Source: Bacillus sp. V2I10 (GTDB lineage: Bacteria > Bacillota > Bacilli > Bacillales > Bacillaceae). From it: a stretch of DNA of 64,000 bases. The notes under the pieces were generated by a model, which saw only the letters and a program-made list of their open reading frames with translations, had not been told where the DNA came from and did no database searches. Below are positions 26,329 to 34,413 of this stretch, piece after piece (positions within the stretch are counted from its first letter, which is position 1; each line of letters begins with the position of its first letter). The position numbers were made by a program, and so were the translations under genes. Location: contig NZ_JAUSYV010000001.1 in NCBI RefSeq assembly GCF_030817055.1, positions 4,612,001 to 4,676,000 on the forward strand, read 5' to 3'.

Positions 26329-28713
26329 ATGGAGGCAAAGGCTGAACGCAGATTTGAACCTAAGCGACGAAGGGGTTTATGGATTGGACTTGGTGCATTT
26401 CTCTTTCTTTTAATCGGTGCCATTATTTTTGTAAACCTTTTCATTGAGAAAAGTCTTCCCCAATTAAAGGGAGAAGTAATTGTAAGCGGAATGACCAATG
26501 CAGTTGAAGTAACCAGGGATAAAAACGGAGTTCCCCATATTACCGCGCAATCTGAAAAAGATTTATACATCGCACAAGGCTATGTACAGGCTCAAGATCG
26601 CCTCTTCCAGATGGATTTAAGCAGAAGACAGGCATCCGGAATGCTGAGTGAAGTGGTAGGCGCGGCCACTATTGAAAAGGACAAGTTTTTCAGAACGCTG
26701 GGCTTAAGAAGGGCAGCTGAAGCTTCATATCCTGAGTATAATCAACCCTCCAGAGATGCCATGCAGTGGTTTGCAGACGGTGTAAATGCTTTTATGAAAG
26801 AAGCAAAAGCAGAAGGTAGGCTGCCTCTTGAATTTAAACTTCTGAAGTACGAGCCGGCAGAATGGACACCAATTGATTCGCTTACAATCGGCAAATACAT
26901 GGCTTTTGATTTAGGCGGTCACTGGTCCGGGCAGGCGTTTCGCTACTGGGCTCTAGGTACGTTTCCAAAAGAAAAAGCATATGACATATTTCCTTCCTAT
27001 CCAAAGGATGCACCTGAAATTCTGTCCGCTTATAAGGAAGTGGATATGAACCTGGAAAAAAGCTTTGCAAGTGCCGTCATTCCACCTGAATTTAACGGAA
27101 GCAACAACTGGGCTGTAAGCGGTGAAAAAAGCGAAAGCGGAAAGCCGCTGCTTGCAGATGATCCACATCTTTCCCTCGCCACGCCGTCGATTTGGTATCA
27201 GATGCATCTGCAAAGTGACAGCATGAATGTCAGCGGCGTTATCTTTGCAGGGGTCCCGGGAATTATTCTTGGACACAATGAACATATTGCCTGGGGGGTG
27301 ACAAATACAGGACCTGATGTACAGGATTTATATATTGAAAAACGAAATCCGGTTAATCCGCACCAATTTTTATATAACGATAAATGGGAAGATGCGAAAG
27401 TGTTTAAAGAGCCCATTGCGGTTAAGGATGAAAAGACACTCGATTATGAGGTTGTTGAAACAAGACACGGTCCGATTATGTCTGAATTTGCATTTGATAA
27501 AAAACAGGATACAGCACTCTCAATGAAATGGACAGCCCTTATGCCGTCAACAGAATTCCAGGCAGTGCTCTCAATGAACAAAGCTAAAGACTGGAACGAA
27601 TTCGAACAGGCACTTGAAGATTTTCACGTGCCAACGCAAAATTTTGTTTTTGCCGGGTCAGACGGAACGATTGCCTATAAAGCCAACGGGAAAATTCCAA
27701 TCAGGAAAAAAGGAGACGGCATGATTCCTGTACCTGGCTGGACAGATGAATATGAATGGGAAGGTTTCATCCCTTATGACGAGCTTCCTCGTACGGTCAA
27801 TCCTGAAGAAGGGTTTGTTGCTACGGCAAACAATAAGGTGATTGATGATTCTTACCCCTACCATATCAGTCATCATTGGGCGCAGCCTTATCGGTATATG
27901 AGGATAAAAGAGGTTTTAGAGAAAAAAGATAAGCTCACTTTAAATGATATGAAAAAACTGCAGATGGATCAGCGGAATTTATATGCCGAGGAATTTTTGC
28001 CCTCTATTCTTGAAAGAATAAGCTCGGCTGATCTGAATAAGGCCGAAAAAGCTTCTGTGAATTTGCTTTCAAAATGGAATATGGCGGATGATAAAGACTT
28101 GGCAGCACCTCTTCTATTTCACATGCTGATGAAAGAAATTCCGCTCACCCTTTTTAATGATGCTGTACCAAAAGAAATGGATGACTTATTTGAGGGAAAA
28201 CAGGGAATCGTTGATGAACTCCTTAGACGCGCTTTTAACGGCGATGAATCGGAGTGGTTCTCAGATAAGGGCGGTCTTGATCAAGTATTGCTCACTTCAT
28301 TTGAGAATGTCGTAGCTTCTCTTAATGAAGAATACGGCGATAACCCGGAGTCATGGAAATGGGGTGACTACCATCAGCTTTATTTCGGCCACCCTCTCTC
28401 TTCTGCCTCCCCTGTTTTAAAATGGCTGTTTAATCATGAGAAACCTGTGCCTGTCGGCGGCAGCCAAATTACGGTGGGCGCAGCAAATTACAATGAAGAG
28501 GGAATTGTAAACCACGGGGCTTCTTGGAGGTTTGTCATTGATGCAGCAAACCTCACTCAAGGACATCACATTGTCGGGCCGGGCCAGTCAGGACATGTCA
28601 GAAGCAACTGGTATCAAGATCAGCTACAGGATTGGATAAACGGTACTTATCATGTGACGGATATAAAGCCTGCGCATGCGGGAGAGAAATTGATATTATT
28701 GCCGGAGAAATGA
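26329..28713 (+). CDS. Penicillin acylase-family Ntn hydrolase, membrane-anchored
   Basis: 794-residue precursor of the penicillin G acylase/quorum-quenching acylase group. After a basic start, residues 17-39 form one membrane helix (GLWIGLGAFLFLLIGAIIF), so the enzyme should face outside. The alpha-chain region EVTRDKNGVPHITAQSEKDL is near 60. Autocleavage is expected at Gly257-Ser258 in FNGSNNWAVSG, making Ser258 the N-terminal nucleophile; LADDPHL and GVTNTGPDVQDLY follow as in the family. The ATG at 26329 is better spaced from GGAG than the GTG at 26320. Amide substrates such as acyl-homoserine lactones or beta-lactams are possible but unproven. Confidence 0.9.
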   Translation: MEAKAERRFEPKRRRGLWIGLGAFLFLLIGAIIFVNLFIEKSLPQLKGEVIVSGMTNAVEVTRDKNGVPHITAQSEKDLYIAQGYVQAQDRLFQMDLSRRQASGMLSEVVGAATIEKDKFFRTLGLRRAAEASYPEYNQPSRDAMQWFADGVNAFMKEAKAEGRLPLEFKLLKYEPAEWTPIDSLTIGKYMAFDLGGHWSGQAFRYWALGTFPKEKAYDIFPSYPKDAPEILSAYKEVDMNLEKSFASAVIPPEFNGSNNWAVSGEKSESGKPLLADDPHLSLATPSIWYQMHLQSDSMNVSGVIFAGVPGIILGHNEHIAWGVTNTGPDVQDLYIEKRNPVNPHQFLYNDKWEDAKVFKEPIAVKDEKTLDYEVVETRHGPIMSEFAFDKKQDTALSMKWTALMPSTEFQAVLSMNKAKDWNEFEQALEDFHVPTQNFVFAGSDGTIAYKANGKIPIRKKGDGMIPVPGWTDEYEWEGFIPYDELPRTVNPEEGFVATANNKVIDDSYPYHISHHWAQPYRYMRIKEVLEKKDKLTLNDMKKLQMDQRNLYAEEFLPSILERISSADLNKAEKASVNLLSKWNMADDKDLAAPLLFHMLMKEIPLTLFNDAVPKEMDDLFEGKQGIVDELLRRAFNGDESEWFSDKGGLDQVLLTSFENVVASLNEEYGDNPESWKWGDYHQLYFGHPLSSASPVLKWLFNHEKPVPVGGSQITVGAANYNEEGIVNHGASWRFVIDAANLTQGHHIVGPGQSGHVRSNWYQDQLQDWINGTYHVTDIKPAHAGEKLILLPEK

Positions 28714-28721
28714 TTGGAAGG

Positions 28722-28757
28722 AACAGACAGCATACCTTTGCATGCTGTCTGTTTTTA
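28722..28757 (+). terminator. Terminator after the acylase gene
   Basis: AACAGACAGCAT/ATGCTGTCTGTT perfect stem followed by TTTTA. Confidence 0.9.
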
Positions 28758-28890
28758 TGCAGGATCATAGCTTTGAAGATATTTTATGGCGGCGGTTGAC
28801 AAATAAACTTCATTTCCTGCTAAATGTTTCATTTTAAGATACAAAATGTTTAAAAAGCAGTAATATCTTCTTTTTCGATAAAATGAAAAT

Positions 28891-28977
28891 GTGGCTTGGA
28901 TAAAAAATTGCGGTTTTTGGCTAAATAATTCAACATTTCGGCTAATAAAAATTCACTTTCGGCTAAATTATTGAAAG
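28891..28977. repeat. Array of about four degenerate 21-23-bp repeats
   Basis: Successive units contain GGCTTGGATAAAAAATTG, TTTGGCTAAATAATTCAACA, TTTCGGCTAATAAAAATTCA and TTTCGGCTAAATTATTGAAA, a shared TTTCGGCTAAWWWATTCAAC pattern. It lies between two converging genes, and the rest of this 320-bp gap is featureless AT-rich DNA. No palindromic unit or unique spacers, so it is not a CRISPR. Confidence 0.6.
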
Positions 28978-29000
28978 TAGTTCCCGGCATCCGCTAAAAG

Positions 29001-29033
29001 AAAAAAAGCCGCCTTGAATTTTCCGGGCAGCCT
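29001..29033 (-). terminator. Terminator after the LacI-type regulator gene
   Basis: On the minus strand AGGCTGCC pairs with GGCGGCTT (two wobble pairs), followed by TTTTTTC. Confidence 0.8.
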
Positions 29034-30083
29034 CTAACCATTATTCCTGTGCAGCTTTTTCTTTGAGTGATATTCTTTACAGGATTGACGCTTCATCAAT
29101 TTATGAGGAATGATAATCCGTTTTATCGGGTCCATTGGATCTTCAACCAGCTGGATCACATGCTTAGCCGCTTCATAGCCTAATTGAAAAATATTAATAT
29201 CCACAGTAGTAAGCGGCGGTCTTGAAACTTCTGACAGCATCACGTTATTAAACGATACAACAGAGACATCATTAGGAACATTGATCCCCATGTCATCAAG
29301 CATATTCAGCACACCGAGAGCCATCAGATCATCAGCTACGACAAGTGCAGTTGGTGGCTCATTCAATTTAAACAATTCCTGAACCGCAGCCTGTCCGCCT
29401 TCTTTAAGAAATTGAGCATGCACAATATAGTCATCGCGGTATTCCAAACCTGCATTGCGTATGGCCTTTTCATACCCTAAAAGACGTTCAACGGTTACCA
29501 CTAGCTTGAGATTGCCTCCAATAAATGCAACTCGTTCGTGTCCAAGTTCTATCAGATGTTCTGTTACTTCTTTTGCAGCCCGGTAATTATCGTTGTCTAC
29601 GTGTGTAATTAACTCAACGTCCTTAAACGGTTTCCCAACGATCACAAACGGAAAGTTTTTCATAAGAAGATATTTTGTCAGCTTATCATCTACTTGTGAA
29701 TATAAGAGAACAATGCCGTCGACCCGTTTTCCTTCCACCATCTGCACGACACCTTCCATAATTTCTGCATCTGTTTCACCAGTGGACATATGCAGGGCAT
29801 AATGTTTTTGGTGGGCTCCTTTACTGATGCCGCGAATGACTTCAGGGAAAAAGGGATTTAAAAACGCTTTGTCAGCAGAACCCGGAATCACAATTCCAAT
29901 TGCCTGAGTCGATTGATTGGCAAGGCTTCTGGCAATGAAATTAGGATGATATCCAAGCTCAGTCATCGCTTCTCTTACTCGTTCTTTAGTTTTCTCACTT
30001 ATACGCGGGTTATTAGCAATCACTCTCGAAACGGTTGATGGAGCTACATTTGCTAACCTTGCGACATCTTTTATTGTTGCCAC
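29034..30083 (-). CDS. mdxR: LacI-family regulator of maltodextrin utilisation (MalR/MdxR type)
   Basis: 349 residues. N-terminal LacI helix-turn-helix TIKDVARLANVAPSTVSRVI (residues 3-22) with hinge helix NFIARSLANQSTQAIG, then a periplasmic-binding-type effector domain (IVIPGSADKAFLNPFF, DGIVLLYSQ, ALVVADDLMALGVL). GTG start, with GAGAGGG upstream. It is the last gene of the maltodextrin cluster, 160 bp after the amylase, and probably regulates it in response to maltose or maltodextrin. The C-terminal 15 residues are unusually basic and are probably not part of the fold. Assignment as MalR rests on neighbours. Confidence 0.85.
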   Translation of the reverse strand: MATIKDVARLANVAPSTVSRVIANNPRISEKTKERVREAMTELGYHPNFIARSLANQSTQAIGIVIPGSADKAFLNPFFPEVIRGISKGAHQKHYALHMSTGETDAEIMEGVVQMVEGKRVDGIVLLYSQVDDKLTKYLLMKNFPFVIVGKPFKDVELITHVDNDNYRAAKEVTEHLIELGHERVAFIGGNLKLVVTVERLLGYEKAIRNAGLEYRDDYIVHAQFLKEGGQAAVQELFKLNEPPTALVVADDLMALGVLNMLDDMGINVPNDVSVVSFNNVMLSEVSRPPLTTVDINIFQLGYEAAKHVIQLVEDPMDPIKRIIIPHKLMKRQSCKEYHSKKKLHRNNG

Positions 30084-30178
30084 AATCCCATCCCTCTCTT
30101 ACTTTCAACATGTTTGGAGCCGTTTTTTCTCCAAATTGAAAAGTCTAATTTAACATATTTTATTAAAATAACCAATTC

Positions 30179-30192
30179 TGTAAACGTATTCA
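30179..30192. promoter_or_regulatory. Candidate cre / LacI-type operator upstream of mdxR
   Basis: TGTAAACGTATTCA matches 13 of 14 positions of the CcpA consensus TGWNANCGNTNWCA. It could equally be a half-conserved MalR operator. Confidence 0.5.
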
Positions 30193-30243
30193 CTTTAAAG
30201 ACTTCCAAAGAGAAATCAGATCATTCCCTTTGGAACACTTGCC

Positions 30244-31779
30244 TTATGCTTGCTTCTTTCTCCTGTTCATATATAAGAATCCCGCAAATATTGCTGGAAC
30301 TGCCACAAATACACTGATCAACGGAAAGTTTGGGCCTGTTTTTTCCCCAACCTCAAAGATCTCAGCTGTTTCACGGTCGAGAATAAATTCATACTCTCCG
30401 TTCTTTTCTTCCGTTATATCGCCTGTGAGCAATCCGCGCAATTCTTTCTTTTCATCAAGAGCTTTAGCAGGAACAATGGCATTTCTTGATTCAGCGGAGT
30501 TATTCAGGGCAATAACGGTTACCTCGTTCTTATAGGATCTTTTAAGAATGGTCATTCCCTTGTCATCATATAAAACATCCAGGTCACCGCGTCTTAAAGA
30601 AGGAAATTCAGAACGGATTTTCCCAAGCTTTGACACATACTTGATGAGATCATCATTGGCACGGAAGTTCATCATCCGGCGATTGTCCGGATCATTGCCG
30701 CCATCCATCGCAATCTCTGTCCCATAATACACAATCGGCATTCCAGGAGCAGCATACATGTACGTCAATGCCATTTTCAGCCGGGTAACTGGGTTTTGAT
30801 TATTTGTAATAGCTTTCCTTGTAAATCGTTCATTATCATGATTATCAATAAAATTCCCTAATAGATAAGGATCCTCATAAAGAACTTGATTGCGTTTAAA
30901 CACGTTGGCAAGCATGCCTGGTGAGCCTCCTGCTTTTGAAAACACATTGGAAGCATCTTCAAAAAAAGGATAATCAACCACAGAATCAAGTCCGGATTCC
31001 GTATATTCCGATACGTAGCGCGGATCTTTATCCCATACTTCGCCCATCAGAAAGAAATCTTTCTTCACTGATTTTACTTCTTTTGAAAATTCCTCCCAAA
31101 AGACTTTAGGTACATGACGAACAGTATCCAGGCGATATCCGTCGATGTCTGTCTCCGTAATCCACCATTTGGCAGCATCCATTAAATAGGCTTTCGTTTC
31201 AGGATTTTCTGTGTTTAAATCAGGCAATCCAAACAGCCAGCCATTTTCTACTTCCTCTTGATTTTGCCAGTTGGCAATATCCTTTTTTTCATGGAACCAG
31301 TCTTTCTTTTCCGGATCATCCAGCCATGGATGCTTATAGCCAGTATGATTGACTACAAAATCAAGCATGACCTTCATATCACGTTTATGCGCTTCTTTTA
31401 CAAGCGTCTTAAAATCGTCAAGTGTTCCAAAGTTTTCATCCACGTTTTTAAAATCACGAATCCAATATCCGTGATATCCGCCTTCTTCATTATCAAAGAC
31501 AGGAGTCAGCCAAATAGATGTGAACCCCATTTCCTGAATGTAATCCAGTTTATCGATAATTCCCTGAAGATCACCGCCATGATATGCCTTCGGATTTTTA
31601 GGATTTGCTTCAAAATCGTTGCTTGTATCTCCATTATTGAAACGGTCAATCATAATAAAATACATACTTTCATCTTGCCACGATCGTTCTTCCTTCTCTT
31701 GTGCCCGAACAGTGTTTACTGAAAAAACTGAGAGAAGGAAAAAAGGGATGATCAGTACTTGAAATATACGCTTATCCAT
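30244..31779 (-). CDS. Secreted, membrane-anchored alpha-amylase (GH13)
   Basis: 511 residues. An N-terminal signal peptide (residues 1-26, ending VNTVRA) is followed by a GH13 catalytic barrel with all four conserved regions: DFVVNHTG near 140, DGYRLDTVRH with nucleophile Asp218, GEVWD with acid/base Glu247, and FIDNHD with Asp315. A C-terminal hydrophobic helix, residues 484-503 (LISVFVAVPAIFAGFLYM), then RRKKQA should tether the enzyme to the outer face of the membrane. It can release maltodextrins next to the MdxEFG importer encoded upstream. The ATG follows a G-rich site. Product specificity cannot be read from the sequence. Confidence 0.92.
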   Translation of the reverse strand: MDKRIFQVLIIPFFLLSVFSVNTVRAQEKEERSWQDESMYFIMIDRFNNGDTSNDFEANPKNPKAYHGGDLQGIIDKLDYIQEMGFTSIWLTPVFDNEEGGYHGYWIRDFKNVDENFGTLDDFKTLVKEAHKRDMKVMLDFVVNHTGYKHPWLDDPEKKDWFHEKKDIANWQNQEEVENGWLFGLPDLNTENPETKAYLMDAAKWWITETDIDGYRLDTVRHVPKVFWEEFSKEVKSVKKDFFLMGEVWDKDPRYVSEYTESGLDSVVDYPFFEDASNVFSKAGGSPGMLANVFKRNQVLYEDPYLLGNFIDNHDNERFTRKAITNNQNPVTRLKMALTYMYAAPGMPIVYYGTEIAMDGGNDPDNRRMMNFRANDDLIKYVSKLGKIRSEFPSLRRGDLDVLYDDKGMTILKRSYKNEVTVIALNNSAESRNAIVPAKALDEKKELRGLLTGDITEEKNGEYEFILDRETAEIFEVGEKTGPNFPLISVFVAVPAIFAGFLYMNRRKKQA

Positions 31780-31902
31780 CCCTCTGCCCCCCTTACTGCG
31801 TAATAGCTGCCCCGTATTCCTTAAGGGCGGAATCCAGACAGCTTTACGTATAAGACTATAAAACTATGTCTTTTATTTCAATATGAAATCGATTTCCGAA
31901 TT

Positions 31903-32742
31903 TTACCCTTTATTCGCTCCGGCTGTCAATCCTTCAACAATATACTTTTGGAAGATCAAGAATAGGATCGTAATTGGAACAGCTACTAAAACCGCTCCGG
32001 CTGCGAACGTTGTAAATTGAGTGCTCGTTCTGCCTGTAACGAATTCAAACAGACCAACTGCAAGTGTTTTGTTTTCGTTTGAACGGAGGATCAGACGGGC
32101 AAAAATGAAGTCCATCCAAGGTCCGATAAAGTTATTAACAGCAATAAATACTAAGATAGGTTTTGACAATGGCATCATGATTTTAAAGAAAATCGTAGTA
32201 TGACTGGCACCGTCTATTTTAGCTGCTTCTTCCAAGCTTCTTGGAAGGCCGTCAAAGTATCCTTTCACAAGCCATGCTCCAAAAGGAATCGATCCGCCTG
32301 CATACACTAAGATAAGGCCCCAGTGATTGTCTAATAAGCCGATTTGAAGAAGTAAAATGTAAATCGCAATCATCCCCATGAAGCTTGGGAACATTTGCAG
32401 AACAAGCATCGCCATCAATCCCTGTTTGCGGCCCGGAAAACGGAAGCGCGAAAAAGCATATGCTGCAGTTACTACAAGAAATGTTGAAATCAGCATGTTA
32501 AAAAAGGCAATTTTGAACGTATTTTGATACCATGTCAGATATTTTGTTTCTTCAAACAAATAACGATAGTGATCAAGAGTTAATGCTTCAGGAATCAGTT
32601 TAGTTGCAAACAATGAATCTCCTGGATTTAATGATCCGATCAGGATGAAATAGACAGGATAAAGAACAAGAATCGCTGTTATGATTAAAATGGCGTATAT
32701 AAAGCCAACGACGAGTTTATCAGTTAATTTTTTATTCATCAT
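31903..32742 (-). CDS. mdxG: Maltodextrin ABC transporter permease MdxG
   Basis: Second membrane subunit of the maltodextrin importer (MalG type), 279 residues with six membrane helices. The cytoplasmic EAA loop EEAAKIDGASHTTIFFKIMMP (shortened here in meaning to its EAA-GAS core) near 190 docks to the shared ATPase. The ATG at 32742 overlaps the mdxF stop as ATGA, so expression is coupled. A second ATG follows at once. No ATPase gene is present in the cluster, so a general MsmX-type ATPase encoded elsewhere is expected. Confidence 0.92.
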   Translation of the reverse strand: MMNKKLTDKLVVGFIYAILIITAILVLYPVYFILIGSLNPGDSLFATKLIPEALTLDHYRYLFEETKYLTWYQNTFKIAFFNMLISTFLVVTAAYAFSRFRFPGRKQGLMAMLVLQMFPSFMGMIAIYILLLQIGLLDNHWGLILVYAGGSIPFGAWLVKGYFDGLPRSLEEAAKIDGASHTTIFFKIMMPLSKPILVFIAVNNFIGPWMDFIFARLILRSNENKTLAVGLFEFVTGRTSTQFTTFAAGAVLVAVPITILFLIFQKYIVEGLTAGANKG

Positions 32743-34040
32743 GACATCATATCCTCTTCCTTAAATGCTTTTGTTTTTCTGAAATTCCAGATAGAAAGAG
32801 TTGCTACTACGATAAAGATCAAGATCGATACAACAGAAGCTGTAGCAAATTGACTTTGTTCAAGCGTCATTTTGTAAATCCAGCTGATAAGGATATCCGT
32901 TGATCCGGCATAGCTGTAATTCACGTTAACAGGATTACCTTGAGTTAATAGGTAAATAATGTTGAAGTTATTGAAGTTCCCGGCAAAGCTCATGATTAGG
33001 AGCGGAGCTGTTGAGAACATAACGATCGGCATTGTAATCTTCCAGAACTTGCTCCAAGGCGTTGCCCCGTCAACATCTGCCGCTTCAAACATTTCTTTAT
33101 CAATCGTAGTCATAACACCGCTCATAAGAACCATCCAGAACGGGAATCCAAACCACATGTTAACTGTTACAAGCGTTACTTTTGCCCACATCGGATCAGA
33201 CAGCCATGGAATAGCCTCAAGTCCAAGTGCTTTTAAATATTGATTCAGCGGTCCAAATTCACCGTTGAAGATATTTCTCATGATTAAAATACTGACAAAT
33301 TGAGGAATAGCCCATGGCAGAATATAGATGCTGCGCCATAAGCGCTTAAGCTTAATGCCTTTATGATTGATCAGTACAGCAAAGATCAATCCCAGGAAGA
33401 ATGTAGTCGCTGTTGATAAAATCGCCCATACAACTGTCCAGCCAAAAACTCCGTAGAACGTTGTGCTCCATGTTTTTAATTGGAAAAGGTTTAAGAAAGT
33501 ATCAAATCCTACCCAGTCAACCAAAGCCTTTGGCGGCAAATGATTTGGACCGGAATAGTTTGTGAATGCGATCATGACTCCAAATAACAGAGGAAGAATC
33601 GTTAAAAACATTGTGAATAGAATCGATGGTGTTAAAAGGATGTAAGGAAAACCATTTTCCCATACATTAGTAAGGGTTTCTTTTGCTGTGTTTGGCTTAA
33701 TGCCGCGCTCGCGCATTTTTCCTACTTTATATGCATCACGAATGTTTAAGTAGTAAACCCATAAGAAAAGCAGGAAGGATATTAAGAAAATAATTCCTTC
33801 GATCATTAAGAAAATGGAGTGATCACCTTGTATGACTGTAAATCCATTTCTTGATTGCGGGGTGTCGCCAAGTGTTGTTAAGCCCCACATTGCATATCTG
33901 AAAGGCAAAGACCAGAATACCAGAAGGTAAACTTCTAAAAGAATAAATAAAATTCCTTTAAGATATTGACGGTGGTAGATTTGTCCAAGCCCCATTAATA
34001 AAAATGATAGTAATGCACCTATTCTAGCTGGTCCGCGCAT
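32739..34040 (-). CDS. mdxF: Maltodextrin ABC transporter permease MdxF
   Basis: First membrane subunit of the importer (MalF type). I start at the ATG at 34040 (MRGPARIGALLSF), which has GAGGAGG nine bases upstream; the frame extends to 34130 but the extra 30 residues lack a ribosome site. The 433-residue product agrees with the B. subtilis length. It has about eight helices, a long extracytoplasmic loop after residue 60, and the EAA loop MFEAADVDGATPWSKFWKI near 340. It sits after mdxE with an intervening hairpin and a dispersed repeat, which may lower its expression relative to mdxE. Confidence 0.92.
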   Translation of the reverse strand: MRGPARIGALLSFLLMGLGQIYHRQYLKGILFILLEVYLLVFWSLPFRYAMWGLTTLGDTPQSRNGFTVIQGDHSIFLMIEGIIFLISFLLFLWVYYLNIRDAYKVGKMRERGIKPNTAKETLTNVWENGFPYILLTPSILFTMFLTILPLLFGVMIAFTNYSGPNHLPPKALVDWVGFDTFLNLFQLKTWSTTFYGVFGWTVVWAILSTATTFFLGLIFAVLINHKGIKLKRLWRSIYILPWAIPQFVSILIMRNIFNGEFGPLNQYLKALGLEAIPWLSDPMWAKVTLVTVNMWFGFPFWMVLMSGVMTTIDKEMFEAADVDGATPWSKFWKITMPIVMFSTAPLLIMSFAGNFNNFNIIYLLTQGNPVNVNYSYAGSTDILISWIYKMTLEQSQFATASVVSILIFIVVATLSIWNFRKTKAFKEEDMMS

Positions 34041-34204
34041 TATGTCAGGCCTCCTCACGTTGTTTGAAAGTAGTGTCTGCTGAGAAAATTGATTTTGTTT
34101 ATTACCCCATTGTCCCTTTGCTGTCCCCATTTACGGGCAGTTAGCCTGCACCTCTTTTCCATGCATCCCATCCGCATAGAGGTAGAGGCTGCTGCCTGCC
34201 AATA

Positions 34205-34336
34205 AAGGATAATTAAGAAAAGCGCAAGCTCTCGTTTAGCTCCGACAGACAGATAAGGATCCGACAGAAAAGGCGCTTTTTGCCTTTACTGGCGGAGCCG
34301 TTCTGGCCGAGGAGTTGGGCGATGGAGCTAGACATC
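34205..34336 (+). repeat. Dispersed palindromic repeat, copy 5
   Basis: Plus-orientation copy: TTTAGCTCCGACAGACAGAT, then AGAAAAGGCGCTTTTTGCC, then GGCGGAGCCGTTCTGGCCG and GAGTTGGGCGATGGAGCTAG. It lies inside the mdx operon between mdxE and mdxF, so it is transcribed, antisense to its usual reading. Confidence 0.88.
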
Positions 34337-34377
34337 AAAGCAAAAAACTTTATATTTTCTTATTTCTGTATAAAATT

Positions 34378-34404
34378 TGAGCCAATACCATAGGTATCGG
34401 CTCA
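34378..34404 (-). terminator. Hairpin after mdxE
   Basis: TTGAGCC-ATACC stem with GGTAT-GGCTCAA (one mismatch), followed on the minus strand by ATTTTAT. A weak T-run suggests partial termination, letting mdxE exceed mdxF and mdxG. Confidence 0.65.
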
Positions 34405-34413
34405 AACTGACTA

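Noticed and set aside
28891..28977. CRISPR array
   Set aside because: Units are degenerate, directly adjoining and without unique spacers; no cas gene is in the window.
30230..31722. Plus-strand frames within the amylase gene
   Set aside because: Shadow frames of a clear GH13 gene with no ribosome sites.
34041..34130. 30-residue N-terminal extension of MdxF
   Set aside because: The extension has no ribosome site, while the ATG at 34040 has GAGGAGG and gives the expected family length.
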